A stretch of DNA of 7,089 nt from Phycisphaerae bacterium (GTDB taxonomy: Bacteria > Planctomycetota > Phycisphaerae > SM23-33). How positions within the stretch are numbered: position 1 is the first letter of the stretch; the number at the start of each line of letters is the position of its first letter. The stretch lies in contig JALHTV010000049.1 of assembly GCA_022866005.1 (NCBI GenBank), positions 1 to 7,089 of the forward strand, written 5' to 3'. The notes beneath the pieces were generated by a model, which was given only the letters and a program-made list of their open reading frames with translations, had not been told where the DNA came from and did not search any database. Below, one piece after another: positions 1-5,917 of this stretch. A program made the translations under genes and the position numbers.

Positions 1-739
1 CCACACGTTCGTCATCGGTGAGTTGGCTGGGACGCACGGGGTGAAGCGCCCCGGTGGGGCGGCGCTGAATGCCGGCCAGGTGGGCGCGCTGCGGGCGGCG
101 GAGTATCTCACGGCGGTTTACTCCGCCGAGCCGGCCGACCTGGCGGCCCACGCGACCGTCGTGCAGCAGGGCCTCGCGGAGGCGATCCAGCACCTGCGCC
201 GCGTTCTGGCCAGGGGCGATGCCGCGGCCACCACGCCCGCCGAGGCCATGGCTGAGATCGGCCAGCGCATGACCCGCTACGGTGCCCACCTCCGCAGCCG
301 CAGCGGCGCCGCCGCTGCACTGGAGGCGGCCAAGGCCCAGTATCACCGCTGCCTGCAAGAGGGCCTCAAACTCTCCTCGCCCGCCCAGCTCCGCGCGGCG
401 ATCCTGGCTGAGCAGCAGTGCCTGACGCACGTCGCCATGCTCAAGGCCATCTGCGGCCTGCTGGAGCGCGGGGCGGGCAGCCGCGGCAGCCACTGCGTCC
501 TGGCCGAGGACGGCATCGAGATGCACCCGGCCCTGGTCGAGGGTGACACCGGCCAGCCGTACCGCTTCCGCCCGGAGAACACGCTCCTGCGCGACAGCAT
601 CCTGCACCTGCGATACAACGGCCAGGCCGAGGACCTGTTCGACCTGTGGGACGAGAAACCTCGACCGATCCCGGACCGTCAGATCGCCTTCGAGCCGGCC
701 TGGGCGGAGTTCCGCGAGGGCAAGATCTATCGGACCTGA
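1..739 (+). CDS. FAD-dependent oxidoreductase (fumarate reductase/succinate dehydrogenase flavoprotein type), C-terminal part
   Basis: This is the 3' end of a gene that starts before the window. The frame is open from base 2 (245 residues visible, stop TGA at 737-739). The first visible residues, reading HTFVIGELAGTHGVKRPGG and then ALNAGQVGALRAAEYL, match the end of an FAD_binding_2-type Rossmann domain, where the E-x-A-G turn and the following N-x-G segment contact the flavin. The rest is mostly helical, as in the C-terminal domain of FrdA/SdhA-like proteins, and ends in a conserved-looking block with DLWDEKPRPIPD and WAEFREGKIY. A TTG at 23 is in frame but lies inside the flavin motif, so it is not a true start. 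The family oxidises or reduces carbon-carbon bonds using FAD, usually with a partner electron carrier. The substrate cannot be told from this fragment. The superfamily call is fairly safe; the specific enzyme is unknown. Confidence 0.82.
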   Translation, partial: HTFVIGELAGTHGVKRPGGAALNAGQVGALRAAEYLTAVYSAEPADLAAHATVVQQGLAEAIQHLRRVLARGDAAATTPAEAMAEIGQRMTRYGAHLRSRSGAAAALEAAKAQYHRCLQEGLKLSSPAQLRAAILAEQQCLTHVAMLKAICGLLERGAGSRGSHCVLAEDGIEMHPALVEGDTGQPYRFRPENTLLRDSILHLRYNGQAEDLFDLWDEKPRPIPDRQIAFEPAWAEFREGKIYRT

Positions 740-762
740 GCCCGTCTCCGCGCCGCAGCGAA

Positions 763-782
763 GGGGCCGGTGGCACGGCCCC
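763..782 (+). other. GC-rich hairpin between the flavoprotein gene and mntP
   Basis: GGGGCCG at 763-769 pairs perfectly with CGGCCCC at 776-782 around a six-base loop. A second, weaker stem follows (CGGCC with GGCCG near 791-807). It sits 24 bases after the flavoprotein stop and 45 before the mntP start. There is no T-run after either stem, so it is not a standard intrinsic terminator. It may be a processing or partial termination signal, or just GC-rich spacer. Confidence 0.4.
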
Positions 783-826
783 GGCGCCGAGCGGCCTCGG
801 CCTGGCCGATAGCCCCGTAGACAGAA

Positions 827-1429
827 ATGCACCTACACGACGTGCTGGCCGTGGCGGTGGGGTTGGGGATGGACGCGATGAGCGTCTCGGCCGCCATCGG
901 TGTGAAGTGGCACGGGCCGGGGCAGACGTTCCGCCTGGCCTGGCACATGGGACTGTTTCAGTTCGCGATGCCGATCCTCGGCTGGTCGGCGGGCCAGCAG
1001 CTGGCGGACCTGTTGGAGCACTTCGGCTCGTACGTGGCGGCAGCCTTGGTGTTCGCGGTCGGTGTCAAGATGCTCTACGAGGCCCTGCGCCGGCGCCCCG
1101 GTGAGGTCGAGGAGAAGGTCGAACAGCGCACCGAGCAGTTCGTCGAAAAGGTCGCCCACGTCCGCGCCAAGGACCCCACCAAGGGCTGGTCGCTGATCGT
1201 GCTGTCGGTGGCCACGTCGCTGGACGCGCTGGTGGTGGGCTTCTCGCTGGGCATCAAGGGCGAGGGGTCGATCTGGCTGGTGAGTTTAGTCATCGGCGTC
1301 GTGGCTGCGGGCATGAGCCTGACGGGGGTGCTGGTGGGTCGGCGGGTGGGCAAGGCCCTGGGCCCCCTGGCCGAGACGGTCGGGGCGCTGGTCCTGATGG
1401 GTCTGGCGGTCAGCTTCCTGCTGCTGTGA
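827..1429 (+). CDS. mntP: Manganese efflux pump MntP
   Basis: MntP is an inner-membrane exporter that removes excess Mn2+ from the cytoplasm. The 200-residue product has the two-repeat layout of the family (E. coli MntP is 188 aa). Repeat one has GLGMDAMSVSAAIG (residues 12-25) and repeat two has ATSLDALVVGFSLG (129-142). D16 and D133 correspond to the essential aspartates D16 and D118 of E. coli. About six hydrophobic segments are visible, near residues 5-27, 40-60, 66-87, 121-142, 148-171 and 180-200. A charged stretch of about 30 residues (88-119, rich in E, K and R) separates the two halves. The ATG at 827 is chosen because it puts the first aspartate at position 16, as in E. coli, though no Shine-Dalgarno sequence precedes it. 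The gene lies 87 bp after the flavoprotein gene; co-transcription is possible. No yybP-ykoY manganese riboswitch is recognisable upstream. Confidence 0.93.
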   Translation: MHLHDVLAVAVGLGMDAMSVSAAIGVKWHGPGQTFRLAWHMGLFQFAMPILGWSAGQQLADLLEHFGSYVAAALVFAVGVKMLYEALRRRPGEVEEKVEQRTEQFVEKVAHVRAKDPTKGWSLIVLSVATSLDALVVGFSLGIKGEGSIWLVSLVIGVVAAGMSLTGVLVGRRVGKALGPLAETVGALVLMGLAVSFLLL

Positions 1430-1444
1430 TAGGGGCCAATGGGC

Positions 1445-1473
1445 TTTCCTCCTGGGGCGTTTGGAGGTAGAAT
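1445..1473 (+). promoter_or_regulatory. Weak candidate promoter for the zinc-ribbon gene
   Basis: The 139-bp spacer after mntP contains TAGAAT at 1468-1473, five of six matches to a sigma-70 -10 box. A poor -35 candidate, TTTCCT at 1445-1450, lies 17 bp upstream. This is one of the few AT-leaning spots in a GC-rich region. It would give a leader of about 90 bases before the ATG at 1569. No clear terminator for mntP is seen in the same spacer. Confidence 0.2.
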
Positions 1474-1568
1474 AACCCTAGACGCGGACACGTCAGGCCT
1501 CAACCGTGGTGAGTGTCCGCAGGGCTTCGGGCATCACGTCTTAAGGGTATCTCGTCGAGGTCGTAGCC

Positions 1569-2693
1569 ATGCGCGCGCGTCAGATACTCTGTCCGGCATG
1601 CGGGACGGTCCTGGATGTGCCCCCGGGCAAGGCGGATTGCTTCGTGCGATGCGGCAACTGCCGCCATCGTTTCCGCCTGCCCAAGCGGATTGCGGTGACC
1701 GATGACGCGATTACCGACTGGCTGGTCGAGGGGCGGACGCCAGAGGAAGACAAGCACGCTGCCGAGCGGCGCCTCCGGCCGCAGGAGGAGGCTGCTTCCT
1801 CGGCCGGCACCGCCGTGCTGCCCGCCATCAGCGACGCCATCCGTCTGGTCAAGAGCGACGCGGCGGGCGCGCTGTTTGAGTTTCCCGCAGCCCGGCTGAG
1901 CGACCCGGCCTTCCGCTGCGCCATGCCTCGGCGATGCGTGCGCTGCGGCGCCCCGTCGCATCTGGTAGCCCACGTGATCGTCTACGCGACGCACCTGATG
2001 GACGGGTCGTTCGCCTCATCCCAGGCGGCCTGGGGCGACCTGGTGCTGCGAGGGGAGGGCGTAGGGGAGATGCCCAACGCCGAACTGCTGGAGCGCCTGC
2101 CCGTCGTGCCGAACGTGCCCGCACCGGCCGACAAGCCCATGCCCTTCTGGCTGTGCGACATGTGCACGGTCGGCGATCTGATCTCCGGGCAGATCCGCTC
2201 GGGCGGCGAGAGCGTGGGGCTGTGTCGATTGTGGATCGGCAGCTTGCGGCGGGCCGAGGAGTTCCTGGTCGCGGCCGGGGGCAGAGACTCTCCCGGCCAC
2301 GCCGAACTGCGCCACCGCATCGCCTCGCTGGTGGACGACCCCTGGGCGGCGCTGCCCCTGGCCGTGCAGAACCGCATCCACCAGTGGTACCGTCCGCAGC
2401 CCGGGGAGCACTTCGTGGCCTACATCGCGGACCGCGAACGGGCGCGGTCGGAAGAAGGCCTGGCGGGCATCGTGGTCACCGACCGCCGCGTGATCTACCA
2501 CACCTCGGTGCGGCACAAGGAAGCCGGCCAGAGCGAGAAGTTCGAGTTGACCGAGACCGTCGAGTCCGGCCGGGCGTGGCTGGACGTCAGATGCTCCTCC
2601 TGGGACGTCAAGCATGTTGCGGTGGACCGCGATGGATTGGGCCGGCTGCGGAGCGCCCTGACGCGGGGCAGGTTCGCGGCGGTGTGGCACTGA
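1569..2693 (+). CDS. Uncharacterised zinc-ribbon protein with a C-terminal PH-like segment
   Basis: The function is unknown. The 374-residue product begins with a compact zinc ribbon: C8-x2-C11 and C28-x2-C31, with KADC and RCGNCRHRFRLP resembling the MJ0042-type ribbon often found at protein N-termini. Residues 45-110 are polar and probably a linker. A second pair of CxxC motifs is split far apart, C123-x2-C126 (RRCVRCGAPSH) and C196-x2-C199 (LCDMC), and could close one zinc site across a 70-residue insertion. The last 110 residues contain GEHFVAYIADRER and GIVVTDRRVIYHTSVRH, which resemble the strands of bacterial PH-like (bPH/GRAM) domains. No signal peptide or membrane helix is seen, so the protein is probably cytoplasmic. 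The ATG at 1569 has a GAGG site at 1557-1560. The gene ends 4 bp from the convergent peptidase gene. The zinc sites are clear; the PH-like call is tentative. Confidence 0.8.
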   Translation: MRARQILCPACGTVLDVPPGKADCFVRCGNCRHRFRLPKRIAVTDDAITDWLVEGRTPEEDKHAAERRLRPQEEAASSAGTAVLPAISDAIRLVKSDAAGALFEFPAARLSDPAFRCAMPRRCVRCGAPSHLVAHVIVYATHLMDGSFASSQAAWGDLVLRGEGVGEMPNAELLERLPVVPNVPAPADKPMPFWLCDMCTVGDLISGQIRSGGESVGLCRLWIGSLRRAEEFLVAAGGRDSPGHAELRHRIASLVDDPWAALPLAVQNRIHQWYRPQPGEHFVAYIADRERARSEEGLAGIVVTDRRVIYHTSVRHKEAGQSEKFELTETVESGRAWLDVRCSSWDVKHVAVDRDGLGRLRSALTRGRFAAVWH

Positions 2694-2697
2694 CCGG

Positions 2698-3933
2698 CTA
2701 GTTCCTCACCCGGGGGCGTCGCACCAGCAGGACGCTGGCGCCCGCCAGGACCAGCGACAGACTGACCGGCTCGGGTGTCAGCTCCACGGACCAATCGGCA
2801 TAGTCTTCCATCCTTCCTCGCCCGACGCGGACCCACTCGGTCGGATCAAAGACGTGCGCGTAGACGTCGTACAGCCCCGGCCCGTACCCGTAATCCTGCA
2901 GGCGGAACGTCTCCCCGGCCGCCCCGGGTACCAGGAGGCTGTCCACGTACCAGTCGATCTGCTGGACGTTGGGGTCGATCGCATCGACCCACAGTTCCGC
3001 AGGGTCCACCAGCACACCGGAGGCCGCCAGGAACCCGTCCAGTGGGTAGACGACGTTGTAGATGTCCTGGATGATCTTCTCGCGGCTGACCGCGTTGAAC
3101 GGCTGACCCAGGGTCCTCATCTTGCTGGTGAGCGTCGGGCGGTACAGGCCGTAGGGGTAGTACCCCGCTCCCTCGTAGGCACCGACGACGCCCAGGGAGT
3201 CCTGGTAGCCCAGCCACTGGGACCACTTGGTGCCCGAGGGGTCCTTGGTGATGTTGACCTCGTAGGGTTCCGGGCCGGAGTAGACGGCCTGGCCGTAACT
3301 GGTGTCTACGTACTCGTCCGCCAGGCCGCTCAAGGAATGCCCCGTCTCGTGCAGGGCCAGCTCACCGGCGTAGGTATTGCCGCCGGCGAAGACCGCGTAG
3401 TAGCCCCCGCCTCCCCCGTAGCGGGTATCGTTAACGACGACCCACCGGAGGTTCGCGAAGATGTCGCTGTCCGACAAGGCGGCGCTGAGCGCGGCGCTGG
3501 CCTTGGACTGGTTGACGTAGAGCAACCGCTCGGGGCCGCCGTTGAAGAAGTACGAGGCGTCCAAGGCCGTGTTCCGATAGATGCCCAGGGGCGGCACATC
3601 GGCGCCTGACTCGGCGGAGGTCACGTTGACCCGGTAGATGTTGAAGAAGTGGCTGTAGCGCGAGAAGGGTTCCTCCCCCCCGCCGAAGACGTGCGCCAGG
3701 ACCTGGTCGATGTGCTGGGGGTAGACCGTATCGATCTGGCTGGCGGTGTAGCCGTCACCCAGGAAGACGATGTTCACGCGATTGCTCGGCGGGCCGTTCT
3801 CCGCCACGACGGTGTAGCCGCCGCGCGCGAGGTTGCCGGCAAGGGCGAGAACGGCCGCCAGGGCCGTCACTGCCCACACCCCCAACCGCCGGCCCGTGGC
3901 AGGCACGGCAGGTCTGCTCCGTGTTCCCTCCAT
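2698..3933 (-). CDS. Secreted M64-family zinc metallopeptidase with PEP-CTERM anchor
   Basis: This is a 411-residue endopeptidase of the M64 (IgA peptidase-like) family. Residues 1-16 are basic, 18-33 are hydrophobic, and a signal-peptide cut near 36-39 is likely. The mature protein opens with the family block NRVNIVFLGDGYTASQ (51-66), then YSHFFNIYRVNV and SAESGADVP (107-114). The zinc motif is HETGHSLSGLADEY: H195, E196 and H199 are the ligands and catalytic glutamate, and D206 or E207 is probably the third ligand. Residues about 310-380 look like a small beta-sandwich domain. The C-terminus is a PEP-CTERM signal: PEP at 387-389, a hydrophobic helix to about 404, then RRPRVR. Known exosortases cleave such signals, so the enzyme should end up at the cell surface or in the matrix. 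The ATG at 3933 is chosen for its signal peptide and the AAGGAG site five bases upstream. The reading frame stays open further upstream, but only as a shadow of the PSP1 gene. The substrate is unknown. Confidence 0.9.
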   Translation of the reverse strand: MEGTRSRPAVPATGRRLGVWAVTALAAVLALAGNLARGGYTVVAENGPPSNRVNIVFLGDGYTASQIDTVYPQHIDQVLAHVFGGGEEPFSRYSHFFNIYRVNVTSAESGADVPPLGIYRNTALDASYFFNGGPERLLYVNQSKASAALSAALSDSDIFANLRWVVVNDTRYGGGGGYYAVFAGGNTYAGELALHETGHSLSGLADEYVDTSYGQAVYSGPEPYEVNITKDPSGTKWSQWLGYQDSLGVVGAYEGAGYYPYGLYRPTLTSKMRTLGQPFNAVSREKIIQDIYNVVYPLDGFLAASGVLVDPAELWVDAIDPNVQQIDWYVDSLLVPGAAGETFRLQDYGYGPGLYDVYAHVFDPTEWVRVGRGRMEDYADWSVELTPEPVSLSLVLAGASVLLVRRPRVRN

Positions 3934-3938
3934 CGGCT

Positions 3939-3944
3939 CTCCTT
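3939..3944 (-). promoter_or_regulatory. Ribosome-binding site of the M64 peptidase gene
   Basis: On the minus strand AAGGAG stands five bases before the ATG at 3933. It settles the start inside a frame that is open for 235 more codons upstream. It lies within the 38-bp spacer after the PSP1 gene stop, which fits translation of the peptidase from a shared transcript. Confidence 0.75.
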
Positions 3945-3971
3945 GTCTGCGGACGATCGGGTCGCGGTGTC

Positions 3972-5507
3972 CTAGTGTCTGCGTCTCCGCCGTCTGCGTC
4001 GTCGTCTTTCTCCGCTGCCGGGGGCCTGCTGCGGCGGGCCGGGGCTTGGGGTCGGTGCGGTCAGTTGTGGCTGACTCGGGGCCTGCCTGGGCTGTGGCTG
4101 GCTGGGTTGCCCGTCCTGTGGCCCTCGAGGCGGCTTCCTGTGATGCCGGCGCCGCCGCCTGGACCCGGATTGGCCCTCCGGAGTTTCCTGAGAATCGCCC
4201 CGCGAGGCCGGCCCCTTGCTCGCCTCGGCCGAGGCAAGGACCTGGCCGAGTGAGGATGCATCGGTCGGCTCGGGGAGGGCGGGGGCGGCCTGGTCGGACT
4301 CTGTCCCGCCGAGCAGCTCGGCCATGTCCGCCTGACCGAAGGGGCCCTCCTCCGCTCGGGTCGCGGCCGTCCGCGACGGCCAAGCCATCGGGCGCATCGC
4401 GGCGGCCGGCGCCCGCAGTGTCTCGGGCGGCGGGGGCGGCACGTTGTGCTCGGCAATCTCCTCGTTGCCCACCACGGCTTGGGAACCGTCGGCCAGCAGC
4501 AGGCGGACGAGCTGCGTGAGGACCTGCGTATCGGTCACCTTGCCCACGACTCCCGCGCTGGTGCGCACGAAGGTGTTCCTTCGCGGCAGCTTGGCGCGGA
4601 GCTCCTCGTAGCCGGCGTCCTCGTAGCGCAGGCAGCACATCAATCGCCCGCAGCGCCCGGAGATCTTCGAGGGGTCCAGCGTGGCCTTTTGCATCTTGGC
4701 CATGCGCATCGACACCGGCCGCAGGTCCTTCAGAAAGCTCTGGCAGCAGCAGGGGCGCCCGCAGCGCTCGAAGTCGCCCACGAGCTTGGCCTCATCGCGC
4801 GCGCCCACCTGGCGCATCTCGATCCGCGTGCGGAACTGACTGGCCAGGCGGCGGACCAGCTCGCGGAAGTCCACGCGGTTCTCGGAGGAGAAATAGAAGA
4901 TGATCCGCTCCCCGCCCAGCAGGTGCTCCACGGTCACCAGCTTCATGTCCAGCTTCAGCTCGCGGATCTCCTTGCGGCAGTACTGCGCCTCCTCGTGGGC
5001 CGAACCGGCCAGGTGGCGCTGATCGATCAGGTCCTGGGCGTTGGCCAGGCGCAGCAGGCGACCGTTGCGGTAGAAGGGATACTCCTCCCCCGCGCACCGC
5101 AGGTGTCCGGTGAGCTGTTCTCGCGTGATGCTGCCCACCCCGGTGGCGTCGCCGAGGTTGGTGACGACGTCCGCCAGCTCCAGCCCCCGCTCGCTGCGGA
5201 CGACCACCTTCGTGCCCGTGCGCAGCGATTCCTCCAGATCAGGCTGAAACAGGCCCAGGGATCGCAGCACGCCGTAGCGCGCCACGATGGCCTTGCCGGA
5301 GGGCAGTTCCTCCGCGCGGAGCTGGACCGGCCCTTCAGTCACCTGGGCGGACGCGCCCGGGGCCTGGTCTGCGACGGGTAGGTCCTGGCCTTGCTCGCCA
5401 GCGGGTCGCTCGGCCGCCGGCTCGGTGGCCTCGGGTGGGACGGCCGACTCACGGGCGTCCTGCGCAGCGAAACCGGCGCCATCGGACGGCACAGCAGGGT
5501 CCGACAT
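3972..5507 (-). CDS. PSP1-domain protein, RicT/YaaT family, with poly-arginine tail
   Basis: The 511-residue product holds a full PSP1 core at about residues 68-355. The signature runs QVGARDEAKLVGDFERCGRPCCCQSFLKD, split here as QVGARDEAKLVGDF (233-246) and ERCGRPCCCQSFLKD (247-261), followed by PVSMRMAKMQ and KISGRCGRLMCCLRYE (281-296). C249, C253-255, C286, C291 and C292 are the conserved cysteines. In Bacillus subtilis, RicT (275 aa) joins RicA and RicF in an iron-sulfur complex that assists RNase Y in mRNA maturation; no RicA or RicF gene is in this window. The extra length is at the ends: about 65 acidic, Ala/Pro-rich residues in front and about 155 behind, with a basic patch at 450-458, a Pro/Gln-rich linker and ten arginines at 501-510 before a final His. 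These ends look disordered and probably bind RNA (inference). The ATG at 5507 has GGGAG eight bases upstream. The peptidase gene follows 38 bp downstream. Confidence 0.92.
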   Translation of the reverse strand: MSDPAVPSDGAGFAAQDARESAVPPEATEPAAERPAGEQGQDLPVADQAPGASAQVTEGPVQLRAEELPSGKAIVARYGVLRSLGLFQPDLEESLRTGTKVVVRSERGLELADVVTNLGDATGVGSITREQLTGHLRCAGEEYPFYRNGRLLRLANAQDLIDQRHLAGSAHEEAQYCRKEIRELKLDMKLVTVEHLLGGERIIFYFSSENRVDFRELVRRLASQFRTRIEMRQVGARDEAKLVGDFERCGRPCCCQSFLKDLRPVSMRMAKMQKATLDPSKISGRCGRLMCCLRYEDAGYEELRAKLPRRNTFVRTSAGVVGKVTDTQVLTQLVRLLLADGSQAVVGNEEIAEHNVPPPPPETLRAPAAAMRPMAWPSRTAATRAEEGPFGQADMAELLGGTESDQAAPALPEPTDASSLGQVLASAEASKGPASRGDSQETPEGQSGSRRRRRHHRKPPRGPQDGQPSQPQPRQAPSQPQLTAPTPSPGPPQQAPGSGERRRRRRRRRRH

Positions 5508-5515
5508 GCCAATGA

Positions 5516-5520
5516 CTCCC
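5516..5520 (-). promoter_or_regulatory. Ribosome-binding site of the PSP1 gene
   Basis: On the minus strand GGGAG lies eight bases before the ATG at 5507. This, with the change from arginine/glycine-rich shadow sequence to a plausible N-terminus, decides the start; the frame is open for 111 more codons upstream. A GTG five codons upstream is a weaker alternative. Confidence 0.6.
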
Positions 5521-5565
5521 ACGGAACTGTTGCCGCGGCGGCCCGCAGCCGGAATGTGTTCCAGT

Positions 5566-5584
5566 CCCCGGTCCGTCACCGGGG
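5566..5584 (-). other. Hairpin in the PSP1 gene leader
   Basis: CCCCGGT at 5566-5572 pairs perfectly with ACCGGGG at 5578-5584 around a five-base loop. TTCCAG occurs on both sides (5559-5564 and 5585-5590). It would lie in the 5' leader of the PSP1 transcript, about 60 bases before the start codon, if the promoter at 5674-5702 is real. No T-run follows, so it is not an intrinsic terminator. Confidence 0.4.
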
Positions 5585-5641
5585 TTCCAGACGCCCTTGA
5601 GCACAGGCCGGGCCTCCTCGCCCTGCCCCCCGCCGCCACAC

Positions 5642-5653
5642 CCCCGTACGGGG
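5642..5653. promoter_or_regulatory. Perfect 12-bp palindrome, possible operator
   Basis: CCCCGTACGGGG is its own reverse complement. It lies about 20 bp downstream of the minus-strand -10 element, just past the expected transcription start of the PSP1 gene. That is a usual place for a repressor site. No bound regulator can be named. Confidence 0.3.
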
Positions 5654-5673
5654 CAGCAGCGGCATGCCCACAG

Positions 5674-5702
5674 ATTATACCACGACCTGGGGGCCTTCGC
5701 CA
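5674..5702 (-). promoter_or_regulatory. Candidate extended -10 promoter for the PSP1-peptidase genes
   Basis: Reading the minus strand, TGGTATAAT gives a perfect -10 hexamer (complement of 5674-5679) with the TGn extension. A partial -35, TGGCGA (complement of 5697-5702, three of six matches), is 17 bp away. Expected transcription start is near 5667, giving a leader of about 160 bases before the ATG at 5507. Confidence 0.5.
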
Positions 5703-5747
5703 CGGCCGTTTTCCCCCCAACCCCCAGCCCGCGCGGGGGGGCGCGTG

Positions 5748-5753
5748 TATAAT
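5748..5753 (+). promoter_or_regulatory. Candidate -10 element for the FGE-fold gene
   Basis: A perfect TATAAT sits in otherwise very GC-rich sequence. No matching -35 is seen 16-18 bp upstream, where the sequence is C-rich, so an activator may be needed. The start would be near 5760 and the leader about 170 bases. The same AT island read on the other strand gives TATTAT, so direction is not certain. Confidence 0.4.
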
Positions 5754-5788
5754 ATGGAGGTCGGTTGCAGTGGGAAGCACGGGAGCCT

Positions 5789-5842
5789 GGATGGATAACG
5801 GGCGGCCGGTGTGTTGGGTCTGGAGGTCGCCCTTAACCATCC
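5789..5842 (+). ncRNA. Long leader stem-loop, possible cis-acting RNA element
   Basis: GGATGGATAA (5789-5798) pairs with TTAACCATCC (5833-5842), nine of ten positions. After one bulged C, GGGCG (5800-5804) pairs with CGCCC (5828-5832). That is a nearly continuous stem of about 14 pairs with a 23-base loop, far stronger than neighbouring chance hairpins. Two smaller stems follow at 5860-5886 and 5890-5905, before the ribosome site at 5918. It does not match a riboswitch class I recognise. Confidence 0.4.
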
Positions 5843-5847
5843 ACTAG
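5791..5847 (+). CDS. Possible 18-codon leader peptide
   Basis: A short frame reads MDNGRPVCWVWRSPLTIH and stops at TAG (5845-5847). GGGAG at 5781-5785 stands five bases before the ATG, a plausible ribosome site. The ATG is in the left arm of the long leader stem and the stop comes just after its right arm, so translation would open the stem. Two tryptophan codons (W9, W11) lie in the loop region. The downstream gene is not an amino-acid biosynthesis gene, so classical attenuation is unlikely. It may be chance; no homolog can be checked here. Confidence 0.25.
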   Translation: MDNGRPVCWVWRSPLTIH

Positions 5848-5850
5848 GAC

Positions 5851-5860
5851 AGGTGCGAAC
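5851..5860 (+). repeat. Direct repeat copy 1 (AGGTGCGAAC)
   Basis: The same ten bases recur exactly at 5922-5931, where they form the end of the Shine-Dalgarno sequence and the spacer just before the FGE-fold gene's ATG. This upstream copy is not followed by a start codon. Confidence 0.5.
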
Positions 5861-5917
5861 TGCCTTGCCGATGGCTGGTGCGGCAGGACGCGCCGGGTGA
5901 GGCGCAGAGAATCCACC

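Noticed and set aside
740..826. Manganese riboswitch (yybP-ykoY) before mntP
   Set aside because: The spacer is only 87 bp, and the conserved loop sequences of that class are not visible; only simple GC stems are present.
1934..2701. 255-codon frame overlapping the zinc-ribbon gene, and the 224-codon frame opposite it
   Set aside because: Both are Arg/Gly/Pro-rich shadows. The zinc-ribbon frame has spaced CxxC motifs and a ribosome site.
2854..3609. 251-codon open frame on the plus strand opposite the peptidase gene
   Set aside because: It is a valine/glycine-rich antisense shadow of the M64 catalytic region, with no recognisable domain.
3934..4638. Upstream extension of the M64 peptidase frame (to 646 residues)
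   Set aside because: The extra 235 codons are an Arg/Pro/Gly-rich shadow of the PSP1 gene on the same strand. A signal peptide and an AAGGAG site mark the ATG at 3933.
4446..5381. 311-codon open frame on the plus strand opposite the PSP1 gene
   Set aside because: It is a leucine/alanine/histidine-rich mirror of a strongly conserved protein; high GC keeps the antisense frame open. No family features.
5508..5840. Upstream extension of the PSP1 frame (to 622 residues)
   Set aside because: It has no PSP1-like sequence, crosses the best promoter candidate, and the ATG at 5507 has a proper ribosome site.
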